Of a DNA stretch of 64,000 bases, positions 1-8,618 are shown piece after piece. Source of the DNA: Bacteroidota bacterium (GTDB lineage: Bacteria; Bacteroidota; Bacteroidia; Bacteroidales; Paludibacteraceae); contig JAJYBB010000004.1 in NCBI GenBank assembly GCA_021779195.1, forward strand, positions 1-64,000, in the 5' to 3' direction. The notes under the pieces are model-generated. The model was not told the DNA's origin and made no database searches. It was given only the letters and a program-made list of their open reading frames with translations. Every line of letters starts with the position of its first letter. The first letter of the stretch is position 1. Position numbers and translations under genes: made by a program.

Positions 1-85
1 AAAAGTTTTCAAAAATACTTACTTTTAAATTCCCAATCAAGATGTTCAAATATTGAACTGCTTGATTATAAACACTTTTAGTTCA

Positions 86-129
86 AATTCGGTGGAGGTA
101 ATGTTTCCATTTTTCAAGTCCACCGAATT
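86..129. repeat. 11-bp inverted repeat
   Basis: The arms AATTCGGTGGA (86-96) and TCCACCGAATT (119-129) are perfect complements around a 22-nt loop. No T-run follows, so it is not an obvious intrinsic terminator. It could be the end of a transcript or a protein-binding site. Nothing else is recognisable in the first 180 bases. Confidence 0.5.
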
Positions 130-182
130 CAGCACCTACAGATTGATAGATATTGAATGTTTTGTGAACTGTCTGAAAACAT

Positions 183-216
183 AAAAGCCTGTAAATCATA
201 GATTTTACAGGCTTTT
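183..216 (-). terminator. Rho-independent terminator downstream of tRNA-Ser
   Basis: A 13-bp perfect stem (183-195 with 204-216) has an 8-nt loop and A/T-rich flanks that give a U-run in either direction. It lies 20 nt past the 3' end of the tRNA, so it probably ends that transcript. Confidence 0.8.
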
Positions 217-236
217 GTATGTTATTGAAATTCTTT

Positions 237-324
237 TGGCGGAGAGAGAGGGATTCAAACCCCCGGTACCTTGCAGTACGGCGGTTTTCAAGACCGCTGC
301 AATCGATCACTCTGCCATCTCTCC
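237..324 (-). tRNA. tRNA-Ser (anticodon UGA)
   Basis: Read on the minus strand, the gene folds into a class II tRNA. The 7-bp acceptor stem is GGAGAGA/TCTCTCC, the anticodon loop CTTGAAA gives anticodon UGA, there is a long variable arm, and the T-arm contains GGTTTGAATCC. The discriminator G is followed by an encoded CCA (239-237). The long variable arm together with the UGA anticodon identifies serine. Confidence 0.95.
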
Positions 325-353
325 AGTGGATCGTCTTTTCTTCTAAGGCGGTG

Positions 354-384
354 CAAAGATAGCACTTTTTGCGAAATTGACAAA
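354..384 (-). promoter_or_regulatory. Bacteroidota-type promoter of tRNA-Ser
   Basis: On the minus strand, TTTG (384-381) is separated by exactly 19 nt from TATCTTTG (361-354). This matches the -33/-7 consensus of the Bacteroidota primary sigma factor (TTTG-N19-21-TAnnTTTG). The expected start point is about 24 nt before the tRNA. Confidence 0.8.
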
Positions 385-474
385 CGAATTTTTTCTATTT
401 ATTCATTTTCTATTTAAAATTTAAAATTAACAGCAAAATATTTATGGAAATCAGCAAATTGATTGCTATAAATT

Positions 475-1425
475 TTATTTTACCATTTTTAGATATTCAA
501 CCACATTTTTTTCAATGCGATCTGAAATGTTGCTTACATCAGCTCTATCGAAGCTTTCGCCTGTGATATTTTCGAATAATTCGATATATCGTTCACTGAT
601 TCCGGCAACAATTTCAGGTGTCATTTCAGGCACAATTTGACCTTCCTTTCCTTGAAACCCTTTATCCATTAACCATTCACGAACGAACTCTTTAGAAAGT
701 TGTTTTTGTTGTTCGCCTTTTGTAAAACGACCTTCATAACCTTCTGCATAGAAATACCGAGATGAATCGGGAGTGTGAATTTCGTCAATCAGGTAAATTT
801 TCCCACCGCGACGTCCAAATTCATATTTGGTATCAACCAGAATCAAGCCCCGTTTTGCAGCCATCTCAGTTCCGCGTAAAAAAAGTTCCATGGTGTATTT
901 TTCTAATAAAGCATATTCTTTTTCCGAAACCAATCCTTGTGACAAGATTTCTTCTTTTGAAATGTCTTCATCATGTCTTCCAAGTTCCGCTTTGGTCGTA
1001 GGTGTGATGATAGGTTGTGGAAATCGTTGATTTTCAAGCATACCGTCTGGAATTTTTACACCACATATTTCACGTGCGCCACTTTTATAAGTTCGCCATG
1101 CGCTTCCGCATAAATAACCGCGTACAATCATTTCTACGGGGTATCCTTCGCAACGCAAACCTACAGTTACCATTGGGTCGGGACTGGCTAATTTCCAGTT
1201 AGGTACGATATCGGCAGTAGCATCAAGAAATTTTGCCGCAATCTGATTTAACATCTGACCTTTAAAGGGAATTCCTTTGGGTAAAACAACATCAAATGCC
1301 GAAATACGGTCGGTGGCAACCATTACCAATAGGTCGTTTTTTACTGTGTACACATCGCGTACTTTGCCGTGATATACATTTGTCTGTCCATCAAAATGGA
1401 AATCGGTGTTTGTAAGTGCGTTCAT
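475..1425 (-). CDS. purC: Phosphoribosylaminoimidazole-succinocarboxamide synthase
   Basis: This cytosolic enzyme of purine synthesis joins CAIR and aspartate using ATP to give SAICAR. At 316 residues it is the longer PurC form common in Bacteroidota. Visible motifs are GKVRDVY (20-26), ATDRISAFD (37-45), [10 protein letters not shown] (101-110), VDTKYEFG (197-204) and [10 protein letters not shown] (214-223), the last two belonging to the nucleotide and aspartate site. It is the last gene of a minus-strand run and lies 62 bp after phoH. Nothing is missing from the signature residues. Confidence 0.97.
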   Translation of the reverse strand: MNALTNTDFHFDGQTNVYHGKVRDVYTVKNDLLVMVATDRISAFDVVLPKGIPFKGQMLNQIAAKFLDATADIVPNWKLASPDPMVTVGLRCEGYPVEMIVRGYLCGSAWRTYKSGAREICGVKIPDGMLENQRFPQPIITPTTKAELGRHDEDISKEEILSQGLVSEKEYALLEKYTMELFLRGTEMAAKRGLILVDTKYEFGRRGGKIYLIDEIHTPDSSRYFYAEGYEGRFTKGEQQKQLSKEFVREWLMDKGFQGKEGQIVPEMTPEIVAGISERYIELFENITGESFDRADVSNISDRIEKNVVEYLKMVK

Positions 1426-1487
1426 ATTGTTATATTTAACCTTCTAAACCCCAACAAGGGGACTTGAAGCAAGTGTTATACATTATT

Positions 1488-2528
1488 TTATTTCTTTTTT
1501 TTCTCGTACACCCCTGTCTTTATTTCCCCCTGATGGTGATTTAGAGAACTTCTATTTTCATAAGCTTCCACAATTCGTTGAACCAGTTTATGACGTACAA
1601 TATCTTTTACATCGAATTCAACAACTGAGATACCATTAATGTTTTTCAGCACTTCCAAAGCATCTATTAACCCTGATTTTTGAGCGTAAGGTAAGTCAAT
1701 TTGCGTCATATCACCCGTGACTATCATTTTGGCATTTAGTCCCATACGTGTCAAAAACATTTTAATTTGCATGGTGGTGGAGTTTTGGGCTTCGTCCAGA
1801 ATAATCACTGCATCGCTCAATGTTCGTCCACGCATGAAAGCTAATGGAGCAATCTGAATAGTCCCGTTTTCAAGATATTCCTTCAGTTTCAACGGTGTAA
1901 TCATATCCTGTAAAGCATCATAAAGCGGTTGCAGGTATGGATCAATTTTTTCTTTCATATCGCCGGGTAGGAAGCCAAGTTTTTCACCGGCTTCCACTGC
2001 CGGACGGCTGAGTATTATTTTTTTTATTTCTTTATTTTTCAATGAACGAACTGCTAAGGCAATAGCTGTGTACGTCTTTCCTGAGCCTGCAGGTCCAATG
2101 GCAAAAAGCAAATCATTCGTTTCAAAAACTTTGACTAATTTCTGCTGATTGGCAGTACGAGCCATGATGGATTTTCCATTCACGCCGTGCAAAATCAGGT
2201 TCTCAAATTTCACCTCAACAGGTTCGTGCCCTTTGACGATCTCGATCACATTTTCTTCGGTAAGTACATTATTATCAATACTAAACCGCTCTAATTTCTC
2301 AAGAATTGAATAAAGATTTTTGATATCACCATCGTTTCCAGCTAACTTAATAATACTTCCCCTTGCAGAAAAACGAACATTAGGATGCAAATTTTTGATC
2401 AAATGAACATTATTATTGTTTACACCATAAAAAACAGTTGTGTCAGTAAGCTCGGAAAGTTCAAAAATTGCCTCCCCCACCCCTTCATCAGAGGGATTAA
2501 GAATAGCTTTATTTGCAGATAGCTTCAT
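1488..2528 (-). CDS. phoH: PhoH-family ATPase
   Basis: A P-loop ATPase of the PhoH/YbeZ family, probably cytosolic and linked to RNA metabolism; its exact role is not settled in the family. Walker A is GPAGSGKT (145-152), Walker B is VIILDEAQN (241-249), and the helicase-like motif TGDMTQIDLP (271-280) follows. About 110 N-terminal residues precede the ATPase core and look like the KH-like region of YbeZ proteins. It sits between glyA (39 bp upstream) and purC (62 bp downstream) in one orientation, which suggests co-transcription. The 346-residue length is normal. Confidence 0.93.
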   Translation of the reverse strand: MKLSANKAILNPSDEGVGEAIFELSELTDTTVFYGVNNNNVHLIKNLHPNVRFSARGSIIKLAGNDGDIKNLYSILEKLERFSIDNNVLTEENVIEIVKGHEPVEVKFENLILHGVNGKSIMARTANQQKLVKVFETNDLLFAIGPAGSGKTYTAIALAVRSLKNKEIKKIILSRPAVEAGEKLGFLPGDMKEKIDPYLQPLYDALQDMITPLKLKEYLENGTIQIAPLAFMRGRTLSDAVIILDEAQNSTTMQIKMFLTRMGLNAKMIVTGDMTQIDLPYAQKSGLIDALEVLKNINGISVVEFDVKDIVRHKLVQRIVEAYENRSSLNHHQGEIKTGVYEKKKK

Positions 2529-2567
2529 ATTTAGCAGTTTTCGTTTGCCTCATTTAGAGTTGGAGTC

Positions 2568-3848
2568 TTAATACGCAAACAAAGGATAAGCCTCCATTGT
2601 TTTGTTTACCCGCTCACGAACTGATTTGATTACTTCATCATTTTCAACGTTTGAAAGGACAATTTCAATCATTTCAGCAATTTCAATCATCAAATCCTCT
2701 TTTGCTCCACGTGTAGTAATCGCAGGGGTTCCAAGACGAATGCCAGAAGTTTGGAAAGCAGACCGACTGTCGAAAGGTACCATGTTTTTATTCACTGTAA
2801 TATCTGCTTCAACCAATGTTTTTTCAGCCACTTTACCAGTCAGATCAGGAAATTTTGAACGTAAATCAACCAACATCGAATGATTATCAGTTCCACCTGA
2901 AACAATTGTAAATCCACGTGCTATTAATGCATTAGCTAATGCAGCAGCATTTTTCTGAACTTGAATTTGGTATTTTTTATATTCAGGTTGCAAACATTCA
3001 CCGAAAGCAACGGCTTTAGCAGCAATTACGTGTTCCAAAGGTCCACCCTGAATTCCGGGAAATACAGCTGAATCGAGCAGTGCCGACATCATTTTTATTT
3101 CGCCTTTCGGAGTGGTTTTTCCCCATGGATTTGGAAAGTCTTTGCCCAATAAAATGATACCACCACGAGGGCCACGCAAAGTTTTATGCGTAGTAGAAGT
3201 TACAATATGTGCCCATTTTAAAGGATTTTCGAGCAATCCTGCTGCAATTAAACCAGCCGGATGAGCCATATCAATCATCAAGATAGCTCCAACTTTATCG
3301 GCAATTTCACGCATGCGTTTGTAGTCCCATTCGCGTGAATAAGCCGAACCACCGCCCACAATTAATTTGGGTTGCTCGCGAAGAGCAACTTCTTCCATTT
3401 GGTCATAGTCAACCCGTCCGGTATCTTCACTTACGTTATACTCACATGGTTTATAAAGAATACCTGAACTGTTTACCAACGAACCATGTGACAAATGACC
3501 ACCATGTGCTAAATTTAGTCCTAAAAATTTATCGCCCGGATTCAGGCAAGCCAAAAACACAGCTGCATTCGCTTGAGCACCTGAGTGAGGTTGAACGTTA
3601 GCCCATTCGGCCCCGAAAATTTTTTTCAGGCGATCAATGGCAATTTGCTCGCTTTCATCAACGACTTCGCAACCACCATAATAACGTTTGCCTGGATATC
3701 CTTCAGCATATTTGTTTGTTAAAACTGAACCCATTGCTTCCATCACTTGTTCGCTTACGAAATTTTCTGAAGCAATTAATTCAATTCCTTTCAATTGACG
3801 TTGTTTTTCACGTGCAATAATGTCAAAAATAATTTGGTCTCTTTCCAT
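2568..3848 (-). CDS. glyA: Serine hydroxymethyltransferase
   Basis: A PLP enzyme that interconverts serine and glycine and loads tetrahydrofolate with a one-carbon unit. The PLP-lysine motif [13 protein letters not shown] occupies residues 218-230 and K222 is the Schiff-base lysine. YGGCEVVD (57-64) and [10 protein letters not shown] (191-200) are also typical. The 426-residue length fits the family. It sits among purine and pyrimidine genes, in keeping with supplying methylene-THF and formyl-THF to purine and thymidylate synthesis. No glycine riboswitch was recognised in the 117 bp upstream. Confidence 0.97.
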   Translation of the reverse strand: MERDQIIFDIIAREKQRQLKGIELIASENFVSEQVMEAMGSVLTNKYAEGYPGKRYYGGCEVVDESEQIAIDRLKKIFGAEWANVQPHSGAQANAAVFLACLNPGDKFLGLNLAHGGHLSHGSLVNSSGILYKPCEYNVSEDTGRVDYDQMEEVALREQPKLIVGGGSAYSREWDYKRMREIADKVGAILMIDMAHPAGLIAAGLLENPLKWAHIVTSTTHKTLRGPRGGIILLGKDFPNPWGKTTPKGEIKMMSALLDSAVFPGIQGGPLEHVIAAKAVAFGECLQPEYKKYQIQVQKNAAALANALIARGFTIVSGGTDNHSMLVDLRSKFPDLTGKVAEKTLVEADITVNKNMVPFDSRSAFQTSGIRLGTPAITTRGAKEDLMIEIAEMIEIVLSNVENDEVIKSVRERVNKTMEAYPLFAY

Positions 3849-3965
3849 TTAGCCTCCCTAACTCCCTTAAAAGTATGAGTTTTGATTAGTTTGTTTATAT
3901 AATTGTTTGTTTTAATCAATAGTTCTTATGATATGCATTCATTAAAAAATCTCCCAGCGAAGAAT

Positions 3966-4607
3966 TTAGAGGGCTTTTTTCTTCTGGACAGTCCATCCGA
4001 ATTTTCCGATCTCTTCTCCGAGTTTATAATAATGTCCATGAGAATAGGCAATTAATCTTGCTTCTGACAATTTGAACGTGTCAGTTTTTGCATCTATATA
4101 TTTCGAATCTGCTTGTACGTTAACTACATCGGCGATAAACATATCGTGTGAACCAAGCGGAATAATTTCCTTAACTTTACACTCAATGCTGAGTGGAGAT
4201 TCAATTATAATTGGTGCATTTACCATTTCTCCTTTTGTCGGTGTAAGCTTCATCTCAGAAAATTTATTGAAATCTTTTCCACTTTTCACGCCACACCAGT
4301 CAGTGGCAAAAGCCATATCTTCATTCGTTAGATTGATAACAAACTCACCGCTGCTTTTGATCAAATCATACGAATGTCTTTCCTTGCGAACCGAAATATA
4401 ACACATTGGCGGATTGGAACAAATCGTTCCTAACCAACTAACAGTTAAAACATTATAATTTTCGGGGTCAATTCCACACGAAATAAGTGCTGCCGGTAAC
4501 GGATATATCAACGTTCCGGGTTTCCAACTTACTTTTGAAGCTCCAACCACCTCCATTGAAGTGAGGTTTTGATTAGCTGTATTAATAAAATCTTGGATTT
4601 TTTTCAT
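3966..4607 (-). CDS. Flavin reductase-like FMN-binding split-barrel protein
   Basis: The protein resembles the flavin reductase/DIM6-NTAB family of NAD(P)H:FMN oxidoreductases. Typical stretches are LTVSWLGTICSNPPMCYISVRKERHSYD near residues 55-82 (shown in the family by the N-S/T-x-PP pattern) and FVINLTNEDM after it. The 213-residue length is normal and no signal peptide is seen. It starts 37 bp after pyrI and may share the pyrB-pyrI transcript. The substrate partner is unknown, so this is a family-level call only. Confidence 0.8.
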   Translation of the reverse strand: MKKIQDFINTANQNLTSMEVVGASKVSWKPGTLIYPLPAALISCGIDPENYNVLTVSWLGTICSNPPMCYISVRKERHSYDLIKSSGEFVINLTNEDMAFATDWCGVKSGKDFNKFSEMKLTPTKGEMVNAPIIIESPLSIECKVKEIIPLGSHDMFIADVVNVQADSKYIDAKTDTFKLSEARLIAYSHGHYYKLGEEIGKFGWTVQKKKAL

Positions 4608-4644
4608 TTTAATCTTAATGTTCCAACGGAATTTTTAAAGGCTT

Positions 4645-5100
4645 TTATTTGATTTTTACTTCTTCCTGCCTCACTTCGCGTTCACAAAAATGGCATTTTA
4701 GCAAAATTTCATTTTCATTGTTAATTACATGGAAACGTGTAGTTACGGGTTGATGATTGGTTATGCAATTGGGATTACAGCATTGAACAATTTCTATAAT
4801 TTCTTCCGGCAAAACCAATGGTCTTTTTTCTACTACTTCATATTCACGGATAATATTAATTTTTGCATTTGGAGCAATGAGTGCAATTTTATTGGTTTCA
4901 TCTACTTCCAGCGCACGTTCCGATATTTTAATCAGTCCTTTTGATCCGATTTTAGCACTATCCAGATTATTTGCCAATGTGATTTGATTCAGAGTTACAT
5001 CTAAATGCAGAATGGATACTACTTTAAATAATTTATCCGATGGAATATGATCAATGACGGTACCGTTGCGAAGTGCAGCTACTTTTAATTTTTTTTCCAT
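4645..5100 (-). CDS. pyrI: Aspartate carbamoyltransferase regulatory chain
   Basis: The regulatory subunit binds ATP or CTP and docks onto the catalytic chain PyrB, giving allosteric control of pyrimidine synthesis. The N-terminal allosteric domain covers roughly residues 1-95. The C-terminal zinc domain has C107, C112, C136 and C139 in the C-x4-C...C-x2-C arrangement known from E. coli PyrI. Its start is only 12 bp past the pyrB stop, so the two are surely one operon. Its presence implies a B/R-type ATCase holoenzyme that is feedback-regulated. Confidence 0.96.
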   Translation of the reverse strand: MEKKLKVAALRNGTVIDHIPSDKLFKVVSILHLDVTLNQITLANNLDSAKIGSKGLIKISERALEVDETNKIALIAPNAKINIIREYEVVEKRPLVLPEEIIEIVQCCNPNCITNHQPVTTRFHVINNENEILLKCHFCEREVRQEEVKIK

Positions 5101-5112
5101 AAAAATACGAAT

Positions 5113-6042
5113 TTATTTTTTTTCACTTTTAAAAGTTATGGAATTAAGCACTTTACTTACAATTGCTTGTCTAACATATAATCCATTTTGTGCTTGCCTG
5201 AAATAATAGGCTTTTTCATTTTTATCCACATCCGGGTCAATTTCAGTTACACGGGGAAGTGGGTGAAGTATACGCAAATTCGGTTTTGTATGTTCAAGCA
5301 TGGCGTTTTTAAGTGTATAAACATTTTTTACCCGCTCGTACTCCATCAAATCCTGAAAACGTTCTTTCTGAACACGCGTCATATACAAAATATCAGCATC
5401 ATTAAAATTTTCATTCAATTCATTTTCTTCGGTAAATGAAATGTTATTTTTTCGACAAAAAAGTTTGTATTCGTCGGGCATTTTCAATTCTTCAGGAGCA
5501 ATAAACTTGAAAGTAGGATGAAAATGGGACATAGCCATGATGAGTGAATGCACGGTTCGACCGTATTTCAAATCACCAACCAAACAAATAGTCAGGTTTT
5601 CAAGGGTTCGCTGCGTTTTAAGAATAGAATACAAATCAAGTAAAGTCTGTGATGGATGCTGATTGGCACCATCACCCGCATTAACAATGGGAACCGGCGA
5701 AACCTCGGCAGCGTAGCGGGCAGCTCCCTCAAGAGGATGACGCATCACAATGGCATCGGCATAACAGCTTACCATGTGAATGGTATCGTTGAGCGTTTCA
5801 CCTTTTGACGAACTGCTGGTAGCTGCATCAGAAAAACCGATAATAGAACCTCCAAGTCGAATCACAGCCGTTTCGAAACTCAATCGTGTTCGGGTAGACG
5901 GTTCGAAAAACAACGTGGCAATAACTTTTCCATCCAATATTTTACGGTTTGGATTGGCTTCAAATTCAGCAGCTGAATCGAGAATGGACAGAATCTCATC
6001 CTTGCTGTAATCAGAAATAGATACTAAACTATTGTTGCTCAT
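5113..6042 (-). CDS. pyrB: Aspartate carbamoyltransferase catalytic chain
   Basis: This enzyme catalyses the first committed step of pyrimidine synthesis: carbamoyl phosphate plus aspartate gives carbamoyl-aspartate. The phosphate-binding signature [12 protein letters not shown] starts at residue 46, an SSSSKGE loop supplies the second active-site segment, and [11 protein letters not shown] and HPLPRV follow. The 309-residue length is normal. It is followed at once by pyrI. The 220-nt leader has a good promoter and an intrinsic-terminator hairpin, so the gene is probably controlled by transcription attenuation. Confidence 0.97.
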   Translation of the reverse strand: MSNNSLVSISDYSKDEILSILDSAAEFEANPNRKILDGKVIATLFFEPSTRTRLSFETAVIRLGGSIIGFSDAATSSSSKGETLNDTIHMVSCYADAIVMRHPLEGAARYAAEVSPVPIVNAGDGANQHPSQTLLDLYSILKTQRTLENLTICLVGDLKYGRTVHSLIMAMSHFHPTFKFIAPEELKMPDEYKLFCRKNNISFTEENELNENFNDADILYMTRVQKERFQDLMEYERVKNVYTLKNAMLEHTKPNLRILHPLPRVTEIDPDVDKNEKAYYFRQAQNGLYVRQAIVSKVLNSITFKSEKK

Positions 6043-6059
6043 GGTATTATTATATATAT

Positions 6060-6254
6060 TCAGTCAACAGAAACAGACAGTAAATCCCGTTTAACCGTCA
6101 ACCTGTTTATTTGTTCACAAATTAAAAAAAACCAACACAAATCCGAAGCCGGTTTATATTGGTTTTTAAAATTTTTCAGGGCAACTTTTTTTGTACAACT
6201 ATTTAATATAGAGTTGCTTTGTTCGAAAAAATATTTAAAGTTTCTCGTTTTCAT
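6060..6254 (-). CDS. Putative 64-codon leader ORF of pyrB (pyrL-like)
   Basis: A small reading frame begins a few bases after the predicted start point of the pyrB transcript, runs straight through the terminator hairpin at 6124-6167, and stops 18 nt before the pyrB start codon. The product resembles no known protein family. Its value, if any, would be translation over the hairpin, as with the pyrL leader peptide of the E. coli pyrBI operon. No Shine-Dalgarno is visible and the 5' UTR would be almost absent. It may equally be chance. Confidence 0.35.
   Translation of the reverse strand: MKTRNFKYFFEQSNSILNSCTKKVALKNFKNQYKPASDLCWFFLICEQINRLTVKRDLLSVSVD
6124..6167 (-). terminator. Attenuator-like intrinsic terminator in the pyrB leader
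   Basis: On the minus strand a long stem (outer 9 bp, 6167-6159 with 6135-6127; inner CCG/CGG closing GCTT, with one bulge and two wobbles) is followed by eight U (6131-6124). It lies about 80 nt before pyrB and downstream of the pyrB promoter. Upstream, GCAACT (6217-6212) can pair with either of two AGTTGY segments (6200-6195 or 6186-6181), giving alternative or pause hairpins. Confidence 0.65.
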
Positions 6255-6263
6255 ATTCGTTTA

Positions 6264-6295
6264 CAAAGATAGTTGTTTTATTTGAATTAATGAAA
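6264..6295 (-). promoter_or_regulatory. Promoter of pyrB-pyrI
   Basis: The -7 element TATCTTTG (6271-6264) matches TAnnTTTG exactly. A TTTC at -33, one base off TTTG, lies 20 nt upstream. The predicted start point near 6257 gives a leader of about 215 nt containing the terminator hairpin. Confidence 0.65.
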
Positions 6296-6318
6296 CTGAA
6301 ATAGCTTATCTATTTGAA

Positions 6319-6915
6319 TTAATTTTGAAAACACAAACTATTTATAGTTTTAAGTTTATTAATTAAAAGTTCTGCATCCTGCATTCGGATAGATATTTTC
6401 ATTATACACAGATTATTAAAATCTTGCTTAATAATTTGAGCATTAGCATCCTTAATCACCCGCATTACATCATTCAGCACCACATATTGAAAATAAAAAG
6501 AAAATGACATTTCAACCGATTTTTCTAAGATATCAGCCTGATTCAAAGCATCGGCAGCTGCCTCCCTATAAGCTGTTATAAGTCCACCGGTTCCCAGTAA
6601 AATTCCTCCAAAGTATCGAACTACAATGACTAGTACGTTGGTAAGTTCGCGTGAATTGATTTGTCCCAAAATAGGTCTTCCAGCAGTTCCTGAAGGCTCA
6701 CCATCATCATTAGATCGAAATTCGGTTCGATCAGCACCAAGCATATAGGCATAACACACATGACGGGCATCAAAGAAACGTTTTCGATGATCTTTCACTA
6801 TATTTTTGATCTCCTCAACATCAGTAACAGGAATTGCAAACGATAAAAATTTGCTACCTTTTTCTTTATAAATACCTTTAGTGGAAGCAGATAGGGTTTG
6901 AAAAGTGTATGGCAT
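6319..6915 (-). CDS. YigZ/IMPACT family protein
   Basis: The N-terminal UPF0029/Impact domain is clear: YKEKGSKFLSFA near residues 16-27, RHVCYAYMLG, then SNDDGEPSGTAGRPILGQI and VVRYFGGILLGTGGLITAYREAA. A C-terminal RNA-binding-like domain follows. Related bacterial proteins are called YigZ; the eukaryotic homologue IMPACT regulates GCN2, but the bacterial role is not established. I chose the ATG at 6915 because homologues start close to this point; an in-frame ATG at 6933 would add six residues. A -7 box lies just upstream. Confidence 0.88.
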   Translation of the reverse strand: MPYTFQTLSASTKGIYKEKGSKFLSFAIPVTDVEEIKNIVKDHRKRFFDARHVCYAYMLGADRTEFRSNDDGEPSGTAGRPILGQINSRELTNVLVIVVRYFGGILLGTGGLITAYREAAADALNQADILEKSVEMSFSFYFQYVVLNDVMRVIKDANAQIIKQDFNNLCIMKISIRMQDAELLINKLKTINSLCFQN

Positions 6916-6953
6916 ATTGAAAAACGCAACCAATAAATTACAAATTTGACATG

Positions 6954-6961
6954 CAAATATA
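6954..6961 (-). promoter_or_regulatory. -7 element of the YigZ-family gene
   Basis: TATATTTG on the minus strand matches TAnnTTTG and lies about 20-40 nt before the candidate starts. No convincing -33 TTTG is present at the usual spacing. Confidence 0.4.
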
Positions 6962-7402
6962 ATAATTTCATTTCAAAATATAAGATTCTCAAAATATCGG
7001 CTGAATTAAATTATTAAAGTAAAAAAAATAAAATGTTCAAACTTACAAGGAATCATTTTTGTTAGATTAATAAAGTTTCTCTAAATAAAAGATTTATATT
7101 TCAAGAAAACACGAAGACTCGAAGCACTGTTTTTCTAATAGGTTTATTTTGTGATTTTTAATTTCAAGAATCAAATTGAAAATCAATGATTTTCTATTGA
7201 TCCTTCCATTTCAGAGAAATAGTTCGTAATAAAATAGCGTTAACTATTGATAATCAAATAAATAAATTTTAAAAATTTAATATCAGTATAAAGTCCAATT
7301 TTCGAAAAAAAGATCTTAACGCGAATACGCGGTATTTAAAAAGCTATTGCAGAGTGGACTTATAATTAAAAGGTTTTGATTGAAATTTTTAAACCCATAA
7401 AA
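6962..7402. other. 440-bp AT-rich intergenic region
   Basis: The region lies between divergently transcribed genes. It is about 75-80 percent A/T and carries two small inverted repeats (GAAAATCA/TGATTTTC at 7178-7194 and CGCG-AATA-CGCG near 7320-7332). No promoter with both elements, RNA gene or coding remnant was recognised. Confidence 0.5.
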
Positions 7403-7810
7403 ATGTCAATTATTATGGTACGACTTGAATTAAAACAAATTTATCTTCAACTTGAACATGAAATTAACTGTTTGAGCCAAACAAAAGTTGCTTTGCACAG
7501 GCAAGCAATTAAAGAAGATATGCAACATGTGGTAACTGATTTAAAATCAGATATAGACGAATGGATATTTCAATTAAATGAACGTTCTATTTCGTGTTAT
7601 GAATTAGAACAATTATTGGAATCAAAAAGAGAATTAATTGATTTTCAGGAGTTAAGGAAAATTGGAATTAATGAAGAAGAATTTGAAACTTTTCAAAACG
7701 ACTTTTTGCGTTGCATTGCCAAATCAATTTTTGATTGCTACTTAAATACTCTTTTTAAAAATCCTAAAGGAAGTACCTTTGATGGATTAAAAAAAGTTAA
7801 TTGGTTTTGA
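7403..7810 (+). CDS. Hypothetical protein, mostly helical
   Basis: A 135-residue protein that I do not recognise. Heptad-like spacing of Leu and Ile with many Glu and Lys (for example LELKQIYLQLEHEINCL and LEQLLESKRELIDFQELRK) suggests an all-helical, possibly coiled-coil, cytosolic protein. There is no signal peptide or membrane segment. The ATG at 7403 is preferred over an in-frame TTG at 7376. Codon use and acidic-basic composition look like a real gene. It stands alone between divergent yigZ and tRNA-Thr. Confidence 0.6.
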   Translation: MSIIMVRLELKQIYLQLEHEINCLSQTKVALHRQAIKEDMQHVVTDLKSDIDEWIFQLNERSISCYELEQLLESKRELIDFQELRKIGINEEEFETFQNDFLRCIAKSIFDCYLNTLFKNPKGSTFDGLKKVNWF

Positions 7811-7960
7811 TAATCACCATTTTTCTTAATAAAAACAATTGGACAATAAATAAATTTGAAATTGGTTTTATGAAAAAACAGCCATTAAATCCTGAGTCAA
7901 ATTAATACGAATATTTTAAAAATTTTCGCTCAAACAACTTTACTAAAGACAAAATTATCT

Positions 7961-7968
7961 TATCTTTG
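7961..7968 (+). promoter_or_regulatory. -7 promoter element of tRNA-Thr
   Basis: TATCTTTG matches the Bacteroidota -7 consensus exactly and lies 24 nt before the tRNA, the same distance as for the tRNA-Ser gene in this window. The -33 match (TTTA, 18 nt upstream) is weak. Confidence 0.65.
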
Positions 7969-7991
7969 CACCCGCAATTCAAAATTTTTTT

Positions 7992-8064
7992 GCCTTTTTA
8001 GCTCAGTTGGTAGAGCAATTCATTCGTAATGAATAGGTCTGGGGTTCGAGTCCCCAAAAAGGCT
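7992..8064 (+). tRNA. tRNA-Thr (anticodon CGU)
   Basis: The cloverleaf has an acceptor stem GCCTTTT/AAAAGGC, D-arm GCTCAGTTGGTAGAGC, anticodon stem ATTCA/TGAAT with loop TTCGTAA (anticodon CGU), and T-arm TGGGGTTCGAGTCCCCA. Discriminator T. The 3' CCA is not encoded (TCA follows), unlike the tRNA-Ser gene here. Confidence 0.95.
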
Positions 8065-8084
8065 CATACTTTGATGGTTATTTT

Positions 8085-8426
8085 ATGTTGATGTTCGAAA
8101 ACGGATTGTTGGCTTCATTCATTCCTGAAATCTTGATGGTATTGGGATATCTGTTTTGCTTATTTGCACCCAATATTAAAGAAAAACCTCAGCCCGATTC
8201 AAACCTTGTTCATATTGTTCAAATTACTTCTCCAAAATCAAACTCTTCCAATATATTAATTTCAAACTCATTTCAATACAAGCAACCTGCTTCTGCATCT
8301 GCTGAAGAGTTTACGATTGCTTCTCCAGCCATTAGTGGCAACATATTTTTCAATTACGATCCTTTACTCCCGAAAGGTATTACATTTTCTTTATTTTCCC
8401 GTCCTCCTCCTATTCTTCAATCTTAA
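8085..8426 (+). CDS. Hypothetical single-pass membrane protein
   Basis: A 113-residue protein with one strongly hydrophobic segment near residues 8-28 (around SFIPEILMVLGYLFCLFAP) and a Ser/Pro-rich remainder without known motifs. It begins 21 bp after the tRNA-Thr gene and may be transcribed with it. A second in-frame ATG at 8091 is an equally plausible start. I do not recognise the family. The N-terminal segment looks like a signal-anchor, which would leave the C-terminal part outside the cytoplasm or in the periplasm. Confidence 0.5.
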   Translation: MLMFENGLLASFIPEILMVLGYLFCLFAPNIKEKPQPDSNLVHIVQITSPKSNSSNILISNSFQYKQPASASAEEFTIASPAISGNIFFNYDPLLPKGITFSLFSRPPPILQS

Positions 8427-8618
8427 ATATTAATTATTTAGGCAGACACTTGTTAATTAAAATTTGAATTTTTGATTTGATTTTACATCAAAATCAAAAT
8501 TAAGTTCATATAATAAGTTTATGATTATCTTTTCAGAAACAATCGAAAAAATGTTCAAATTAAATTATTTAATCTTAAAAATTAAGAATTAATTTAACAA
8601 TAAAATAACCACAAAAAT

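Noticed and set aside
83-310. 75-codon reading frame on the minus strand
   Set aside because: It starts inside the tRNA-Ser gene, reads through its T-arm and the terminator. This is a shadow of the RNA gene.
3849-3965. Glycine or purine riboswitch before glyA or purC
   Set aside because: No recognisable aptamer core or terminator-antiterminator in the short gaps.
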